This document shows positions 53,388-62,801 of a stretch of DNA of 64,000 nucleotides, piece by piece. Each line of letters begins with the position of its first letter. The first letter of the stretch is position 1. The notes below the pieces were generated by a model. It searched no databases. It saw only the letters and a list, made by a program, of their open reading frames with translations, and was not told the origin of the DNA. The stretch comes from Edaphobacter bradus (GTDB taxonomy: Bacteria > Acidobacteriota > Terriglobia > Terriglobales > Acidobacteriaceae), in contig NZ_JAGSYF010000003.1 in assembly GCF_025685645.1 (NCBI RefSeq), positions 434,001 to 498,000 on the forward strand. Reading direction: 5' to 3'. The translations under genes and the position numbers were made by a program.

Positions 53388-54923
53388 ATGGCGAAGTTGA
53401 TGAGCCACGCTCCAGCAGAGACAATGCCGACGCGTGTGTCCGTGTGGCCCCGATACCCAAGCGTGTATGAGATCAACACCTGGGTCTGGCTCTCAGAACT
53501 GAGCCAGAAATACGGAAAGAAAGTCACCTTGGCTTCGATTCCCGCAGCCGAGTGGGATGCCATCGCCGCTTATGGCTTCGATGCAGTGTGGTTGATGGGG
53601 GTTTGGGAACGGAGTCCTGCAGGTATCGCGATTGCGAATCAAAACCAGACTCTGCTAGACGATTTTCGGCGAGCGCTCCCTGACTTTCGCCCGGAGGACA
53701 ATGTAGGATCGCCCTATTGCGTTCGACGCTACGTTGTTGACGAGCATCTCGGGGGGCCTCAAGGTTTGGCTGTTGCTCGAGAGGAACTCTCGAATCGGGG
53801 CATGAACCTGATCCTTGACTTTGTGCCCAACCATGTTGCCATCGATCATCCGTGGGTCGCAGAACATCCCGAGTATTTCATCCAGAGCAATTCTGACGAC
53901 GCCAGGAAGGACCCTTCTTCCTTCATTGAAAGAGAGGGAACAATTTTCGCTCGGGGACGGGATCCCTTCTTCCCGGCCTGGCCGGACGTTCTGCAGTTGA
54001 ACGCCTTTGCCCCGGGGCTTCGACAGGCTGTGATCGAAACCGTATCAGGCATTGCCCAGCAATGCGATGGCATTCGCTGCGACATGGCCATGCTTTTACT
54101 GAACTTGATCTTCCAACGTACGTGGGGTAGCCGTGCCGGACAGCAACCCGCAACGGAGTACTGGGACGATGTAATCTCCGCCGTCAAGAAAAGCTATCCC
54201 GGTTTCATCTTCATCGCCGAGGTTTACTGGGATCTGGAATGGGAACTTCAGCAGCGCGGATTTGACTTCTGCTACGACAAGAAGCTTTACGATCGCCTGG
54301 AACACGACAACGCGGAGAATATCCGTCTTCATCTTTGTGCAGAGCTGGCTTATCAGGGAAAGCTGGTCCGTTTCATCGAAAACCATGACGAACCGCGGGC
54401 TGCGGCTACTTTTTTGCAGGCGAAGCAGCAGGCCGCTGCGCTGACGATGACCACGCTCCCGGGAATTAAGCTTTTTCATGAAGGCCAGTTCGAGGGACGC
54501 ATGGTGAGACTGCCCGTGTTTCTGGGTAGGCGTCCGCAGGAACCTGTGGATCAGAGCCTCCAGGGTTTCTACAAAAAGCTTCTCTCTGCGATAGATAAGC
54601 CCGTTTTTCGCGATGGCCAGTGGAGCCTGTGTGAACGAACGGGCTGGTCCGATAACACGACCTTTCAGAATCTGGTGGCCTGGAGTTGGATAAGAGGCAA
54701 CGAGCGATACCTGATCATCATCAATCTCAGCAACTGTCCCGCGCAGAGCCGGGTACGAGTCCCGTGGGCGGATGCAGGCGGTGGAGAGTGGCACTTGCTG
54801 GACGCGATATCAGGTGCGATCTATGAGCGTGCTGGAGATGAGATGAGCTCGCCGGGCCTGTACGTGGAACTCGACCCATGGAACTACCACTTCTTCGAGT
54901 GTCTGCGTATGAACAAGACATAG
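53388..54923 (+). CDS. GH13-family alpha-amylase-like enzyme, cytoplasmic
   Basis: 511 residues from ATG 53388, which has GAGGAGGGG seven bases upstream; ATG 53331 lacks one. PSVYEINTWVWLSELSQKYG opens the barrel. GFDAVWLMGVWERSPAGIAI and NLILDFVPNHVAIDHPWVAE are GH13 conserved regions. The nucleophile Asp is in GIRCDMAML, the acid/base Glu in FIFIAEVYWDLE, and the transition-state Asp in FIENHDEPRAA. No signal peptide is present. It begins an operon with a GH63-like enzyme and a membrane protein. The group acts on alpha-glucans or small alpha-glucosides; the substrate is unknown. Confidence 0.85.
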   Translation: MAKLMSHAPAETMPTRVSVWPRYPSVYEINTWVWLSELSQKYGKKVTLASIPAAEWDAIAAYGFDAVWLMGVWERSPAGIAIANQNQTLLDDFRRALPDFRPEDNVGSPYCVRRYVVDEHLGGPQGLAVAREELSNRGMNLILDFVPNHVAIDHPWVAEHPEYFIQSNSDDARKDPSSFIEREGTIFARGRDPFFPAWPDVLQLNAFAPGLRQAVIETVSGIAQQCDGIRCDMAMLLLNLIFQRTWGSRAGQQPATEYWDDVISAVKKSYPGFIFIAEVYWDLEWELQQRGFDFCYDKKLYDRLEHDNAENIRLHLCAELAYQGKLVRFIENHDEPRAAATFLQAKQQAAALTMTTLPGIKLFHEGQFEGRMVRLPVFLGRRPQEPVDQSLQGFYKKLLSAIDKPVFRDGQWSLCERTGWSDNTTFQNLVAWSWIRGNERYLIIINLSNCPAQSRVRVPWADAGGGEWHLLDAISGAIYERAGDEMSSPGLYVELDPWNYHFFECLRMNKT

Positions 54924-54992
54924 AACGAGGCGGCTTGGGAAGTCGGCCAGGGATCATACGAGCCAGTGTGGCGCGCACAAAGGAGAGGACCA

Positions 54993-57746
54993 ATGGAATC
55001 AACTCCCAAGTCTCCAATTGACTACATCGAAACCGCCGAGCAGAAACGCCTGAACGACGCTCGTGAACAGGGTATTCCCTGGAAGAAGTGGGGACCGTAC
55101 CTCAGTGAGCGACAGTGGGGCACAGTGCGCGAAGATTACAGCGCCGACGGAAACGCCTGGGACTACTTCTCGCACGATCAGTCCCGATCGCGTGCCTACC
55201 GCTGGGGCGAAGATGGGTTAGCCGGGATCTCGGACGACAAGCAACAGCTATGCTTCGCGCTGACGCTGTGGAACGGTTGCGACCCAATTCTGAAAGAACG
55301 CTTGTTTGGCCTGACGAACAGCGAGTCCAACCACGGTGAAGACGTCAAGGAATACTATTTCTATATCGACAGTACTCCTACGCACTCGTACATGAAGTAC
55401 CTGTACAAGTACCCGCAGGGAGAATATCCCTATTGGAATCTGGTGGAGACCAACCGGCGACGCTCGCGCGAAGAGATGGAGTACGAACTTCTCGATACGG
55501 GTATTTTCGATGAGAATCGATACTTCGATGTCTTTGTGGAGTATGCCAAGGCCGATTCGGAAGACGTGCTGGTCCGGATCTCAGTCCACAATCGAGGTCC
55601 AGAAGCAGCCCATCTTCACGTGCTTCCGACCCTGTGGTTTCGCAACACCTGGTCCTGGGCAGCTGGCAAACCGAAGCCTGTTTTGGGTCAGATCGATGAG
55701 AACAAGATACGCGCTTCTCACCTGCAGCTTGGCGATTACACCTTGCAATGTGAGGGCGCGGGGGAGCTTCTCTTTACCGAGAACGAATCCAATGCCAGCC
55801 GTCTTTGGGGACAGCCCAATCCCTCGCCTTACGTCAAAGATGCCTTTCATCAATACGTAATCTCCGGGGCGCGGGATGCGGTCAATCCTTCGAAGACAGG
55901 AACCAAAGCTGCTGTCCATTACGTGCTTGAAGTTCCGGCCGGAGGAAGCAAGGCTGTGCGTTTGCGGCTGAGCGCGAGGCCAGCGAGCGACGCATTCGGT
56001 ACGTTTGACAAGATATTCGACAGCCGCCTCTCGGATGCGAATGAGTTCTATGAGCGCATCACTCCTAAGCAGTTGAGCGAAGATGAACGGCGCGTCCACC
56101 GCCAGGCCCTTGCCGGAATGCTGTGGTCCAAGCAGTACTACTACTTCGATCTCGATAGGTGGCTCATCGAGCACGACTCGCACCCTATGGTTGGCTCCGG
56201 CAAGGGAAGCACTCGCAACGCTGACTGGTTCCACATGCTCAACAGCGACGTCATCTCCATGCCCGACAAGTGGGAGTACCCCTGGTATGCCGCGTGGGAC
56301 TTGGCCTTTCACACCATTGCCCTCTCGCTGGTCGACTTCGACTTCGCCAAAGAGCAGCTCCTGCTCATGCTCAGAAACCTCTACGCCCATCCCAACGGCC
56401 AGATCCCGGCATACGAGTGGAACTTCGGCGACGTCAACCCACCAGTGCACGCCTGGGCCACCTTATTCCTCTACAGAATTGAGACAGAACTTGGCCGCGC
56501 CGACATCCGCTTTTTGGAACGCTCCTTCCAGGGACTGATGTTGAACTTCAACTGGTGGGTCAACCGCAAGGATCCGCAGGGGCGCAACGTCTTTGCCGGC
56601 GGCTTCCTCGGACTCGACAACATCGGTGTCTTCGATCGCAGCGCGCCACTGCCGACGGGCGGATACCTGGATCAGGCCGACGGTACCGCATGGATGGCTT
56701 TCTACTGTCAGTGCATGCTTGAGATTGCGCTCATTCTAAGCGACTACGACCCAATGTACGAGGAGATTGCCTACCGTTTCTTTGAGCATTTCGCCTGGAT
56801 CGCCTATGCCATGGACCGCGTTGGCGCGCACCACGACGAGATGTGGGATGAAGGGGACGGATTTTTCTACGATCTGCTCCATTTCCCGAACGGCGACACC
56901 ATGCGCCTCAGAATTCGCTCGATGGTCGGACTGCTACCCCTATGCGCGTCGACCGTAGTTGACCGGGAAAGCCTTTTACTAAAACATCCACGCTTTATTG
57001 AAATGATTTCGTTGTTCCGTAAGCGTCATCCGGAAGTGATCCAAAAGATCGCTTCAGCCGAGGACCTGGATAAAGGCGGATATATGGGGCGCAGGCTGTT
57101 GACGACTTGCAATAGGCCAAAGCTATTGCGCGTTCTGAGGTACATGCTCGACGAGAACGAGTTTCTCAGTCCGTACGGCATACGTTCGCTGTCGAAATAT
57201 CACCTGGAGCATCCCTTCGTGTTTTACCTGCAAGGACAGGAATATAAGGTTCAGTACCTCCCCGCAGAGTCGAATACCGGCATGTTTGGTGGCAACTCCA
57301 ACTGGCGGGGACCGATCTGGATGCCGGTGAACGGGCTGATCATTCGCGCCTTGCTGCAAATGTATCCATTCTATGGACCTGACTTTAAAGTTGAATGTCC
57401 CACTGGCTCGGGCAATTACATGACGCTGTTTGAAGTGGCGAAGGAAATCGCCCGCCGGAACGCAAGCATGTTTCTGCGCGATGCCAATGGACACCGCCCG
57501 GTCTACGGAGGAACCAGGAAGTTCCAGGACGATCCTCACTGGAAGGATTACATCCTCTTCTACGAATATTTCCACGGCGAGAATGGCGCCGGGCTGGGGG
57601 CCAGCCATCAGACAGGCTGGACTGGCCTTGTCGCGCGCGGGCTTGATCTATTCGTGCGGCTAAAGGCGGAAGATTTGCTGAGTGCCGCTAAAGGAGAGGT
57701 TGCTGCTAAGTTGACCCGGCAGCAGGTGGCAGGGCAGAAAGTGTGA
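54993..57746 (+). CDS. GH63-like glucosidase
   Basis: 917 residues from ATG 54993 with AAGGAGAGG upstream. The N-terminal beta-sandwich includes KKWGPYLSERQWGTVREDYS and EDGLAGISDDKQQLCFAL. The (alpha/alpha)6 catalytic part includes PDKWEYPWYAAWDLAFHTIA, with a conserved WDxAFH signature carrying a catalytic Asp, GQIPAYEWNFGDVNPPVHAW, and GPIWMPVNGLIIRALLQMYP near the C-terminus. GH63 members hydrolyse alpha-glucosides such as glucosylglycerate, mannosylglycerate or oligosaccharides. No signal peptide is seen, so it acts in the cytoplasm, likely on the same pool as the GH13 enzyme just upstream. Confidence 0.8.
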   Translation: MESTPKSPIDYIETAEQKRLNDAREQGIPWKKWGPYLSERQWGTVREDYSADGNAWDYFSHDQSRSRAYRWGEDGLAGISDDKQQLCFALTLWNGCDPILKERLFGLTNSESNHGEDVKEYYFYIDSTPTHSYMKYLYKYPQGEYPYWNLVETNRRRSREEMEYELLDTGIFDENRYFDVFVEYAKADSEDVLVRISVHNRGPEAAHLHVLPTLWFRNTWSWAAGKPKPVLGQIDENKIRASHLQLGDYTLQCEGAGELLFTENESNASRLWGQPNPSPYVKDAFHQYVISGARDAVNPSKTGTKAAVHYVLEVPAGGSKAVRLRLSARPASDAFGTFDKIFDSRLSDANEFYERITPKQLSEDERRVHRQALAGMLWSKQYYYFDLDRWLIEHDSHPMVGSGKGSTRNADWFHMLNSDVISMPDKWEYPWYAAWDLAFHTIALSLVDFDFAKEQLLLMLRNLYAHPNGQIPAYEWNFGDVNPPVHAWATLFLYRIETELGRADIRFLERSFQGLMLNFNWWVNRKDPQGRNVFAGGFLGLDNIGVFDRSAPLPTGGYLDQADGTAWMAFYCQCMLEIALILSDYDPMYEEIAYRFFEHFAWIAYAMDRVGAHHDEMWDEGDGFFYDLLHFPNGDTMRLRIRSMVGLLPLCASTVVDRESLLLKHPRFIEMISLFRKRHPEVIQKIASAEDLDKGGYMGRRLLTTCNRPKLLRVLRYMLDENEFLSPYGIRSLSKYHLEHPFVFYLQGQEYKVQYLPAESNTGMFGGNSNWRGPIWMPVNGLIIRALLQMYPFYGPDFKVECPTGSGNYMTLFEVAKEIARRNASMFLRDANGHRPVYGGTRKFQDDPHWKDYILFYEYFHGENGAGLGASHQTGWTGLVARGLDLFVRLKAEDLLSAAKGEVAAKLTRQQVAGQKV

Positions 57747-57749
57747 GCC

Positions 57750-58430
57750 ATGGAGAATCGGAGCGAGCGGCAATTTACTGAAGAAGCCGCACGAATCCGC
57801 CGGAGTCTGAGGACACCACGTGCCGCAGCTATCGCTGGCATCATTTTCTCGCTGTTGCTGATTACCAGCCAGGTGCTTATCCGGCTCTCAATTCCATCCG
57901 ATCCCTTGGCATCGCCGCTGGAGGTTGTCCGACACTCGAAGGCTGTCGCTATCGCTTTGAGCCTCACGCCATTCGCTGGCATTTCATTCCTGTGGTTCAT
58001 TGCTGTTGTACGCGACCACCTGGGAGAATTGGAGGATCGTTTTTTTGCCACTGTCTTCCTGGGTAGTGGGTTGCTGTACGTAGCAATGATCTTCATTGCG
58101 GTGGCGATCGCTGAAGCACTCATCGGACTCCTCGCCACCGACTCGGGCAGCCTGATAACATCTGGCACCTATGCGTTGGCCCGTGCAGAGATCTATCGAA
58201 TCATGAACGTATTCTCAATCAGGATGTCCGGAGTATTCATGATCTCGACCTCCACGATCTTTGCGCAGACCCGGATTCTTCCGAGGTGGATAGCGTTTCT
58301 CGGCTATGCACTAGCGGTAATCCTCTTACTGGGCGTGGGAAGCGTGAATTGGATCGTCATTGTCTTTCCGCTCTGGGTGGCGCTGATCAGCGGATGCATC
58401 CTGATCCAAGATCGGCAATCGCGCCTGTAG
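57750..58430 (+). CDS. Membrane protein of unknown function with about five helices
   Basis: 226 residues starting four bases after the GH63 stop. Hydrophobic segments include AAIAGIIFSLLLITSQVLI, VAIALSLTPFAGISFLWFIA, LLYVAMIFIAVAIAEALIGL, FLGYALAVILLLGVGSV and WIVIVFPLWVALISGCILI. No transporter or enzyme signature was found. The tight spacing makes it the third gene of the GH13-GH63 operon, but its role in sugar use is not evident. Confidence 0.7.
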   Translation: MENRSERQFTEEAARIRRSLRTPRAAAIAGIIFSLLLITSQVLIRLSIPSDPLASPLEVVRHSKAVAIALSLTPFAGISFLWFIAVVRDHLGELEDRFFATVFLGSGLLYVAMIFIAVAIAEALIGLLATDSGSLITSGTYALARAEIYRIMNVFSIRMSGVFMISTSTIFAQTRILPRWIAFLGYALAVILLLGVGSVNWIVIVFPLWVALISGCILIQDRQSRL

Positions 58431-58945
58431 CGATCGGAGGCGCGGAACGGATAACCACGCGTAAGCACTTCGACGAAAACTTGTAATCGTCTACCCCATG
58501 ACACTGGCAGCCGGGCTCTCGACGCTCAAAGAATCTTCGAACTCGCGAATAACACTGTATGTTTCGCAAGATTCGACCGAAAAGGCCAAATTGCTGAAAA
58601 TGCTATTTTCGAACTGCTCTGTAGGCGCCGTAAGTCTAACGCCTACATACAGAAAGCCCTTTGACATGATCTTCAAAAGGACTCAATCGGAAGAATGGTC
58701 GGGGCGGAGGGATTCGAAGACTAGCCTCCGTGGTCCGGCATGTTTCTGAATTCACGGTATTTCTGTCGCAACTCGCTGAAACTAAGCTATTTCCATGAAG
58801 TCTCTGCTTTCCCCTGTTGTCTATGAAGTGTGCCCAGTGGGGACCGTATCGATCTCATGAGAAGGCGACTCGAAGCAAGTGTGCTGCTGATCAAAGCAAT
58901 AGGTGGAGGATGGGATATCTGTAGCCTGCCGCGCTCCTGCATGGA
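58431..58945. other. Intergenic region containing a tRNA fragment
   Basis: No protein gene is seen. An inverted repeat TGTAGGCG/CGCCTACA spans 58620-58647. The tRNA-Pro 3' fragment at 58696-58718 suggests an integration site. Confidence 0.5.
58696..58718 (-). repeat. 3' fragment of a tRNA-Pro gene, probable att site
   Basis: The minus strand reads TTCGAATCCCTC then CGCCCCGACCA: T-loop, T-stem 3' strand, acceptor 3' strand, discriminator A and CCA. This is how many tRNA-Pro genes with a CGGGGCG acceptor end. The rest of the tRNA is absent, as expected for an attachment-site duplicate left by an integrative element. Confidence 0.6.
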
Positions 58946-59500
58946 TCACACAATGCGTTTCCGTGTCTCAGTAAGAATCTCCTGAGCAAACTCGTTATCA
59001 TTCACAGCCCGGGCAAGGATAAGAGCCCCCACCATAGACGCAAACATATGGATCGCATCGCCGCGCGCGGAGCGACGAGAGCGCCAGGGGAAGCGGATCG
59101 CGATTTTTTGAATGAAATCTCTTAGCTTGTCCGTAAAGGCACCTTGCACATGCTGTTCCTGGCGAACCTCAGAAGCCAGAGCGGCAACGGCACATCCTCC
59201 ACCCGAATCGGTCATGTGCTTTTTGCTCAAGTAGTCGTCCACGTATCGAGCTTTACCTTGCTGAGTCGGAGGCAACTTATCCAAGTCGCCCGTGGCTCGC
59301 TCCATCTCACGTGTGAGAGCTTCGGACATGAGAGATTCTTTCGAGGCAAAATGATTGTAAAAGGGACCATGGGTCAGGCCGGCCGCGCTCATCACTTCGC
59401 TGACACTGACTCCTGAAAACCCCCATTCTCGAAATAGCCGAATCGACTCATCGAGAATCCGCTCATGTTTTTTGGCGGTTTCTGCTGCTGAGTACCCCAT
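58946..59500 (-). CDS. TetR-family transcriptional regulator
   Basis: 184 residues from ATG 59500 with GGAG upstream; longer in-frame readings lack support. The N-terminal helix-turn-helix is clear: KKHERILDESIRLFREWGFS, then VSEVMSAAGLTHGPFYNHFA. The C-terminal domain (GGCAVAALASEVRQEQHVQG) resembles regulators of dehydrogenases and efflux genes. It is divergent from the SDR gene at 59666. A near-perfect palindrome at 59613-59630 between them is a good operator candidate, so it probably represses the SDR gene and itself. Confidence 0.85.
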   Translation of the reverse strand: MGYSAAETAKKHERILDESIRLFREWGFSGVSVSEVMSAAGLTHGPFYNHFASKESLMSEALTREMERATGDLDKLPPTQQGKARYVDDYLSKKHMTDSGGGCAVAALASEVRQEQHVQGAFTDKLRDFIQKIAIRFPWRSRRSARGDAIHMFASMVGALILARAVNDNEFAQEILTETRKRIV

Positions 59501-59612
59501 GTGCTTCTCCGTTCCTTGATCAACGAGATCAATGCCAGGCAGCACGTACCGATATGCACCACAATATTTTCGAAATTTGTGAATCCGTATGTGCGCCATC
59601 AGCATTATGTAT

Positions 59613-59630
59613 ATCATGTTCGAGCATGAT
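59613..59630. promoter_or_regulatory. Candidate TetR operator
   Basis: ATCATG-T-TCGA-G-CATGAT is an 18-base palindrome with one mismatched pair, located between the divergent TetR and SDR genes. The size and position fit TetR-family operators. Confidence 0.5.
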
Positions 59631-59665
59631 TGGCATCATGCTAAATCAGGAGAAGGAGCCTGCCA

Positions 59666-60394
59666 ATGAAGATTCGCGATTCAGTCGCATTCGTAACAGG
59701 CGCAAACCGGGGAATTGGTCTGGTATTTGCACAAGAGCTGCTCGCCGCCGGGGCACGAAAAGTCTATGCCGCAGCACGAAACCCAGAAAGCATTCCACTC
59801 AGCGGGGTCGAGCGGGTGCGTCTGGACGTAACGAATCCCGAAGCCGTTGCTTCTGCCGCGAGGGCGAGTGGGGACGTGAACCGGCTCATCAACAACGCAG
59901 GGATTGCACTTTGGACAGGCTTTTTAGCACCCGGTTCCGTCGAAGCTGCACGGTCAGAAATGGAGACCAACTATTTTGGGCCGCTCTACCTCAGTCGTGC
60001 GTTTGCTCCGGCCCTGGCGAAGAACAGTGGAGGAGCCATCGTCAACGTTCTCTCTATCCTGAGTTGGGTAGCCGTTCCCTCGGCCGGAACGTACAGTGCC
60101 TCCAAAACAGCCGCCTGGGCTCTGACAAATTGGCTGCGGACTGGCTTGCGTGAGCAGGGAACACAGGTGCTGGGTGTACATGCCGGTCCTGTGGACACGG
60201 ACATGGCTAGTGGGCTGACTCTTCCGAAGGTGACGCCTGTCGATGTAGTTCGGCAGGTACTAAACGCACTCGAAGCCGGCCGCGATGAGGTGCTCGTCGA
60301 TGACATGACCCGACAGGTGAAGGCCGGCCTATCCGACGAGCCGGGCATCTACCTCAACTTCGATCCTGAAGCCGCCCTTCCTGCAGCGAACTAA
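59666..60394 (+). CDS. Short-chain dehydrogenase/reductase
   Basis: 242 residues with AGGAGAAGGAG upstream. SVAFVTGANRGIGLVFAQEL holds the Rossmann TGxxxGIG motif. INNAGIALWTGF carries the NNAG motif. The catalytic pair is in AVPSAGTYSASKTAAWALTN (YSASK) with the Ser in VLSILSWVAV. HAGPVDTDMASGL is the usual PG motif. It would oxidise or reduce an alcohol/ketone with NAD(P). The divergent TetR gene suggests substrate-induced expression. The substrate is unknown. Confidence 0.9.
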   Translation: MKIRDSVAFVTGANRGIGLVFAQELLAAGARKVYAAARNPESIPLSGVERVRLDVTNPEAVASAARASGDVNRLINNAGIALWTGFLAPGSVEAARSEMETNYFGPLYLSRAFAPALAKNSGGAIVNVLSILSWVAVPSAGTYSASKTAAWALTNWLRTGLREQGTQVLGVHAGPVDTDMASGLTLPKVTPVDVVRQVLNALEAGRDEVLVDDMTRQVKAGLSDEPGIYLNFDPEAALPAAN

Positions 60395-60485
60395 GCCGCT
60401 CCGGACAGAGCACGGTAGAGCGAAACTCTGGTGCCTGAGTCGCAGTATGGCTCGTAGCTTTCTAAAGAAATAAAAGGAGCAGTCC

Positions 60486-61235
60486 ATGGGGAAATTAGAC
60501 GGAAAGACAGCACTCGTTACGGGCGCCAATAGCGGGATCGGGTTGGCGACAGCAAAACAATTTGTCAATGAAGGAGCCTACGTTTTCATCACAGGACGGA
60601 GACAGGCCGAGCTGGACGCCGCCGTGAAGGAAATTGGCAAAAACGTCACCGCCATCCAGGGAGACGTATCGAATCTCTCCGACCTTGATCGCCTCTTTGC
60701 ACAAATCAAGCGCGACAAAGCCCGGCTCGATATTATCTTCGCAAACGCCGGTGTCGCGCAGTACTCCCCCTTCGGCCAGATCACCGAAGAGCACTACGAA
60801 TTCCACTTCAATATCAATGTAAAAGGCGTGCTCTTCACTGTGCAGAAAGCCCTGCCGCTGTTGCCCGACGGCGCTTCGGTCATCCTGAACGGATCGATCG
60901 TCGGCAGCAAGGGGATGTCCTCCAACAGCGTCTACAGCGCGACAAAAGCCGCTCTTCGCTCCTTTGCACGAACCTGGACCACCGATCTCAAGAGCCGCCG
61001 CATTCGGGTCAATGTGGTAAGCCCCGGCCCCATTGATACGCCCGGCCTGGATAAGCTCCTGGCGTCCGGGCAGGTCGGGGAAGAGCGCCGCAAAGCCATT
61101 CACGCCGCTGTTCCTCTCGGCCGCATTGGAACACCCGACGAAATCGCAAAAGCCGTGGTCTTCCTCGCGTCCCACGATAGCAGCTTCGTCACGGGAACAG
61201 AGTTATTCGTGGACGGCGGTTTTGCGCAGGTCTGA
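60486..61235 (+). CDS. Short-chain dehydrogenase/reductase
   Basis: 249 residues with AAAGGAG upstream. [20 protein letters not shown] is the cofactor motif, and [15 protein letters not shown] the NAG motif. The catalytic Ser ([13 protein letters not shown]) and Tyr/Lys ([16 protein letters not shown]) are present. [16 protein letters not shown] and [16 protein letters not shown] are the normal C-terminal features of classical SDRs. It follows the other SDR gene by about 90 bases on the same strand and may share regulation. The substrate is not predictable. Confidence 0.9.
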   Translation: MGKLDGKTALVTGANSGIGLATAKQFVNEGAYVFITGRRQAELDAAVKEIGKNVTAIQGDVSNLSDLDRLFAQIKRDKARLDIIFANAGVAQYSPFGQITEEHYEFHFNINVKGVLFTVQKALPLLPDGASVILNGSIVGSKGMSSNSVYSATKAALRSFARTWTTDLKSRRIRVNVVSPGPIDTPGLDKLLASGQVGEERRKAIHAAVPLGRIGTPDEIAKAVVFLASHDSSFVTGTELFVDGGFAQV

Positions 61236-61295
61236 GCCAGATCTCCGGAGCGGCGGCCGATCGTCGCTCCGTCCCACAATGAAGGACGATGATCA

Positions 61296-61583
61296 ATGAC
61301 TCCGGAACAAGCTTTCCTCGATGCCGCCCTCCGCAGTTGGCGATCCAACATGGATCGAGCCAGCAAATTCTTCAGCTCTTTGAAAAGCGAAGAGCTGGAA
61401 TTGGAGGTCGCGCCGGCTCGAAACCGAATTGTCTACATTTGGGGCCATCTGACTGCGGTGAACGACGCAATTCTTCCGCTCTTCGGGTTTGGCCAACGGC
61501 GATATCCAGAACTGGATAACACGTTCGTCTCACCGGTTGACCATGCCGTTTTGCAGATTCCCAGCGGCTCGTCGCCATCATGA
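61296..61583 (+). pseudogene. DinB-like protein, truncated
   Basis: About 85 residues match the start of small DinB-family proteins (PEQAFLDAALRSWRSNMDRA; NRIVYIWGHLTAVNDAILPL), including the first metal-ligand His in GHLTAVND. The usual second half of the four-helix bundle (total about 150-170 residues) is missing. The frame ends where beta-lactamase-like sequence begins, so it was cut by a rearrangement. Confidence 0.55.
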
Positions 61584-61757
61584 TGCTGGTTGACAAAGCT
61601 AACCTCAAACTCAATGGCGTAGTTGGAGATTACTTACCGTCTTTCCCGCACTCAAATGTCTGCGTCTCGGGCGATGATGACGAAACCATCTCGCGCGCCG
61701 CTGAGCGACAGATAACCATCCTAGATATGCTGACGCATACTTCCGGTCTGATCTATG
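61563..61757 (+). pseudogene. Serine hydrolase (beta-lactamase class C type) fragment
   Basis: MMLVDKANLKLNGVVGDYLP, VCVSGDDDETISRAAERQIT and ILDMLTHTSGLIYEF match an internal part of class C-type serine hydrolases, near the conserved LTHTSGL. The SxxK catalytic motif and the C-terminal half are absent. It is fused to the end of the DinB scrap. Confidence 0.6.
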
Positions 61758-61863
61758 AATTCACGGGAACTACCCGGTTCATCGTTACTATCGGCGTCAC
61801 GGTGTAATGCGTAGCAGCGCCGTACTAGCGCGGCCACCACAGTGAAAATCTAAATGGCACACT

Positions 61864-61895
61864 AGGGAGCCGACAAAAGTCGGCTCCCTTTGTTT
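61864..61895 (+). terminator. Rho-independent terminator
   Basis: AGGGAGCCGAC, loop AAAA, GTCGGCTCCCT is a perfect 11-base stem followed by TTGTTT. It terminates rightward transcription from the SDR region and lies just beyond the end of the leftward NmrA-like gene. Confidence 0.8.
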
Positions 61896-61901
61896 GCGAA
61901 T

Positions 61902-62801
61902 TTAAGACAGAAACGCGCTTCGGTGCGCCTCAAGGTATTCAGGCAGCCCGATTGGTCGTTGTCCTCCGATCTTTTTAACCAGATCGTTTGTTCCAGCAAA
62001 TACTCCATTCTGGTGGTCTTTCGCAATCTCCTCGAAGTGCTGCCAGAGTGTATCGGTAACAACTTGTTCTCGGCCTTGGTAATTTCGACGAGGGATGTTG
62101 GCAGTCAACTTCTTTAGCGTCCAGGCATCCACTTGTTCATAGCCCAGGGGTCTGCCGATGACCTTTCCGATCTCGGCAGCAATTTCGGCAAAGCTGTACT
62201 CTTTCTCTCCATAGAGCCGGTACACTTGTCCCTTGTGCTCTTGCGGGGTGAGCAGGATTTTCGCTATCACCCGGGCCTGATCCTCCGCCGCGATCGGCGC
62301 ATGCTTTCCGGTCCCGAAGGGCAACCGTAAGGTTCCCGTCTTGATTTGATCGATCCAGTAGAGAGCCCATTCCGCGAATAGGGTTGGACGAAGATGCGTC
62401 GTGGGCACGCCGGACCAGTTAAAGACCTGTTCCGAAATCCAGTGATTCTGGGCAGCGTGACTCTTGGCCTCCCGGCGCGCCGAAATCTGGGACATGTTCA
62501 CCACGATCTCGATGCCAGCCTCCTTCGCTGCCTGAGCGAAATAGGCCGATGCCTGCAGGATGCCGGGCCTGATGGGGTAAACAAAATACGCGCCCTGAGC
62601 TCCTTCAAGTGCAGAGCGGACGGCTTCGAAATCCAGCAGATCGCCCCTCACAATTTCGGCACCCTGGGCGGCCAAAGCCGCCGAACGCTCATCCTCGTTG
62701 TGAACGAATGCTCGCACGCGAACTCCTGTATCGAGCAGGAATTTCACGGTTTTGCTTCCCGTCGATCCAGTCGATCCCGTTACCAAAAACATCTTCGACA
62801 T
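61902..62801 (-). CDS. NmrA-like NAD(P)-binding protein
   Basis: 299 residues with AAAAGGAGGAG upstream. MFLVTGSTGSTGSKTVKFLL is the dinucleotide-binding motif of atypical SDRs. EIVRGDLLDFEAVRSALEGA and AYFVYPIRPGILQASAYFAQ are usual for the NmrA/HSCARG group. The catalytic YxxxK is not evident. Members act as redox sensors, quinone oxidoreductase-like enzymes or isoflavone-reductase relatives. The role here is unknown. It is divergent from the methyltransferase gene. Confidence 0.85.
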   Translation of the reverse strand: MSKMFLVTGSTGSTGSKTVKFLLDTGVRVRAFVHNEDERSAALAAQGAEIVRGDLLDFEAVRSALEGAQGAYFVYPIRPGILQASAYFAQAAKEAGIEIVVNMSQISARREAKSHAAQNHWISEQVFNWSGVPTTHLRPTLFAEWALYWIDQIKTGTLRLPFGTGKHAPIAAEDQARVIAKILLTPQEHKGQVYRLYGEKEYSFAEIAAEIGKVIGRPLGYEQVDAWTLKKLTANIPRRNYQGREQVVTDTLWQHFEEIAKDHQNGVFAGTNDLVKKIGGQRPIGLPEYLEAHRSAFLS

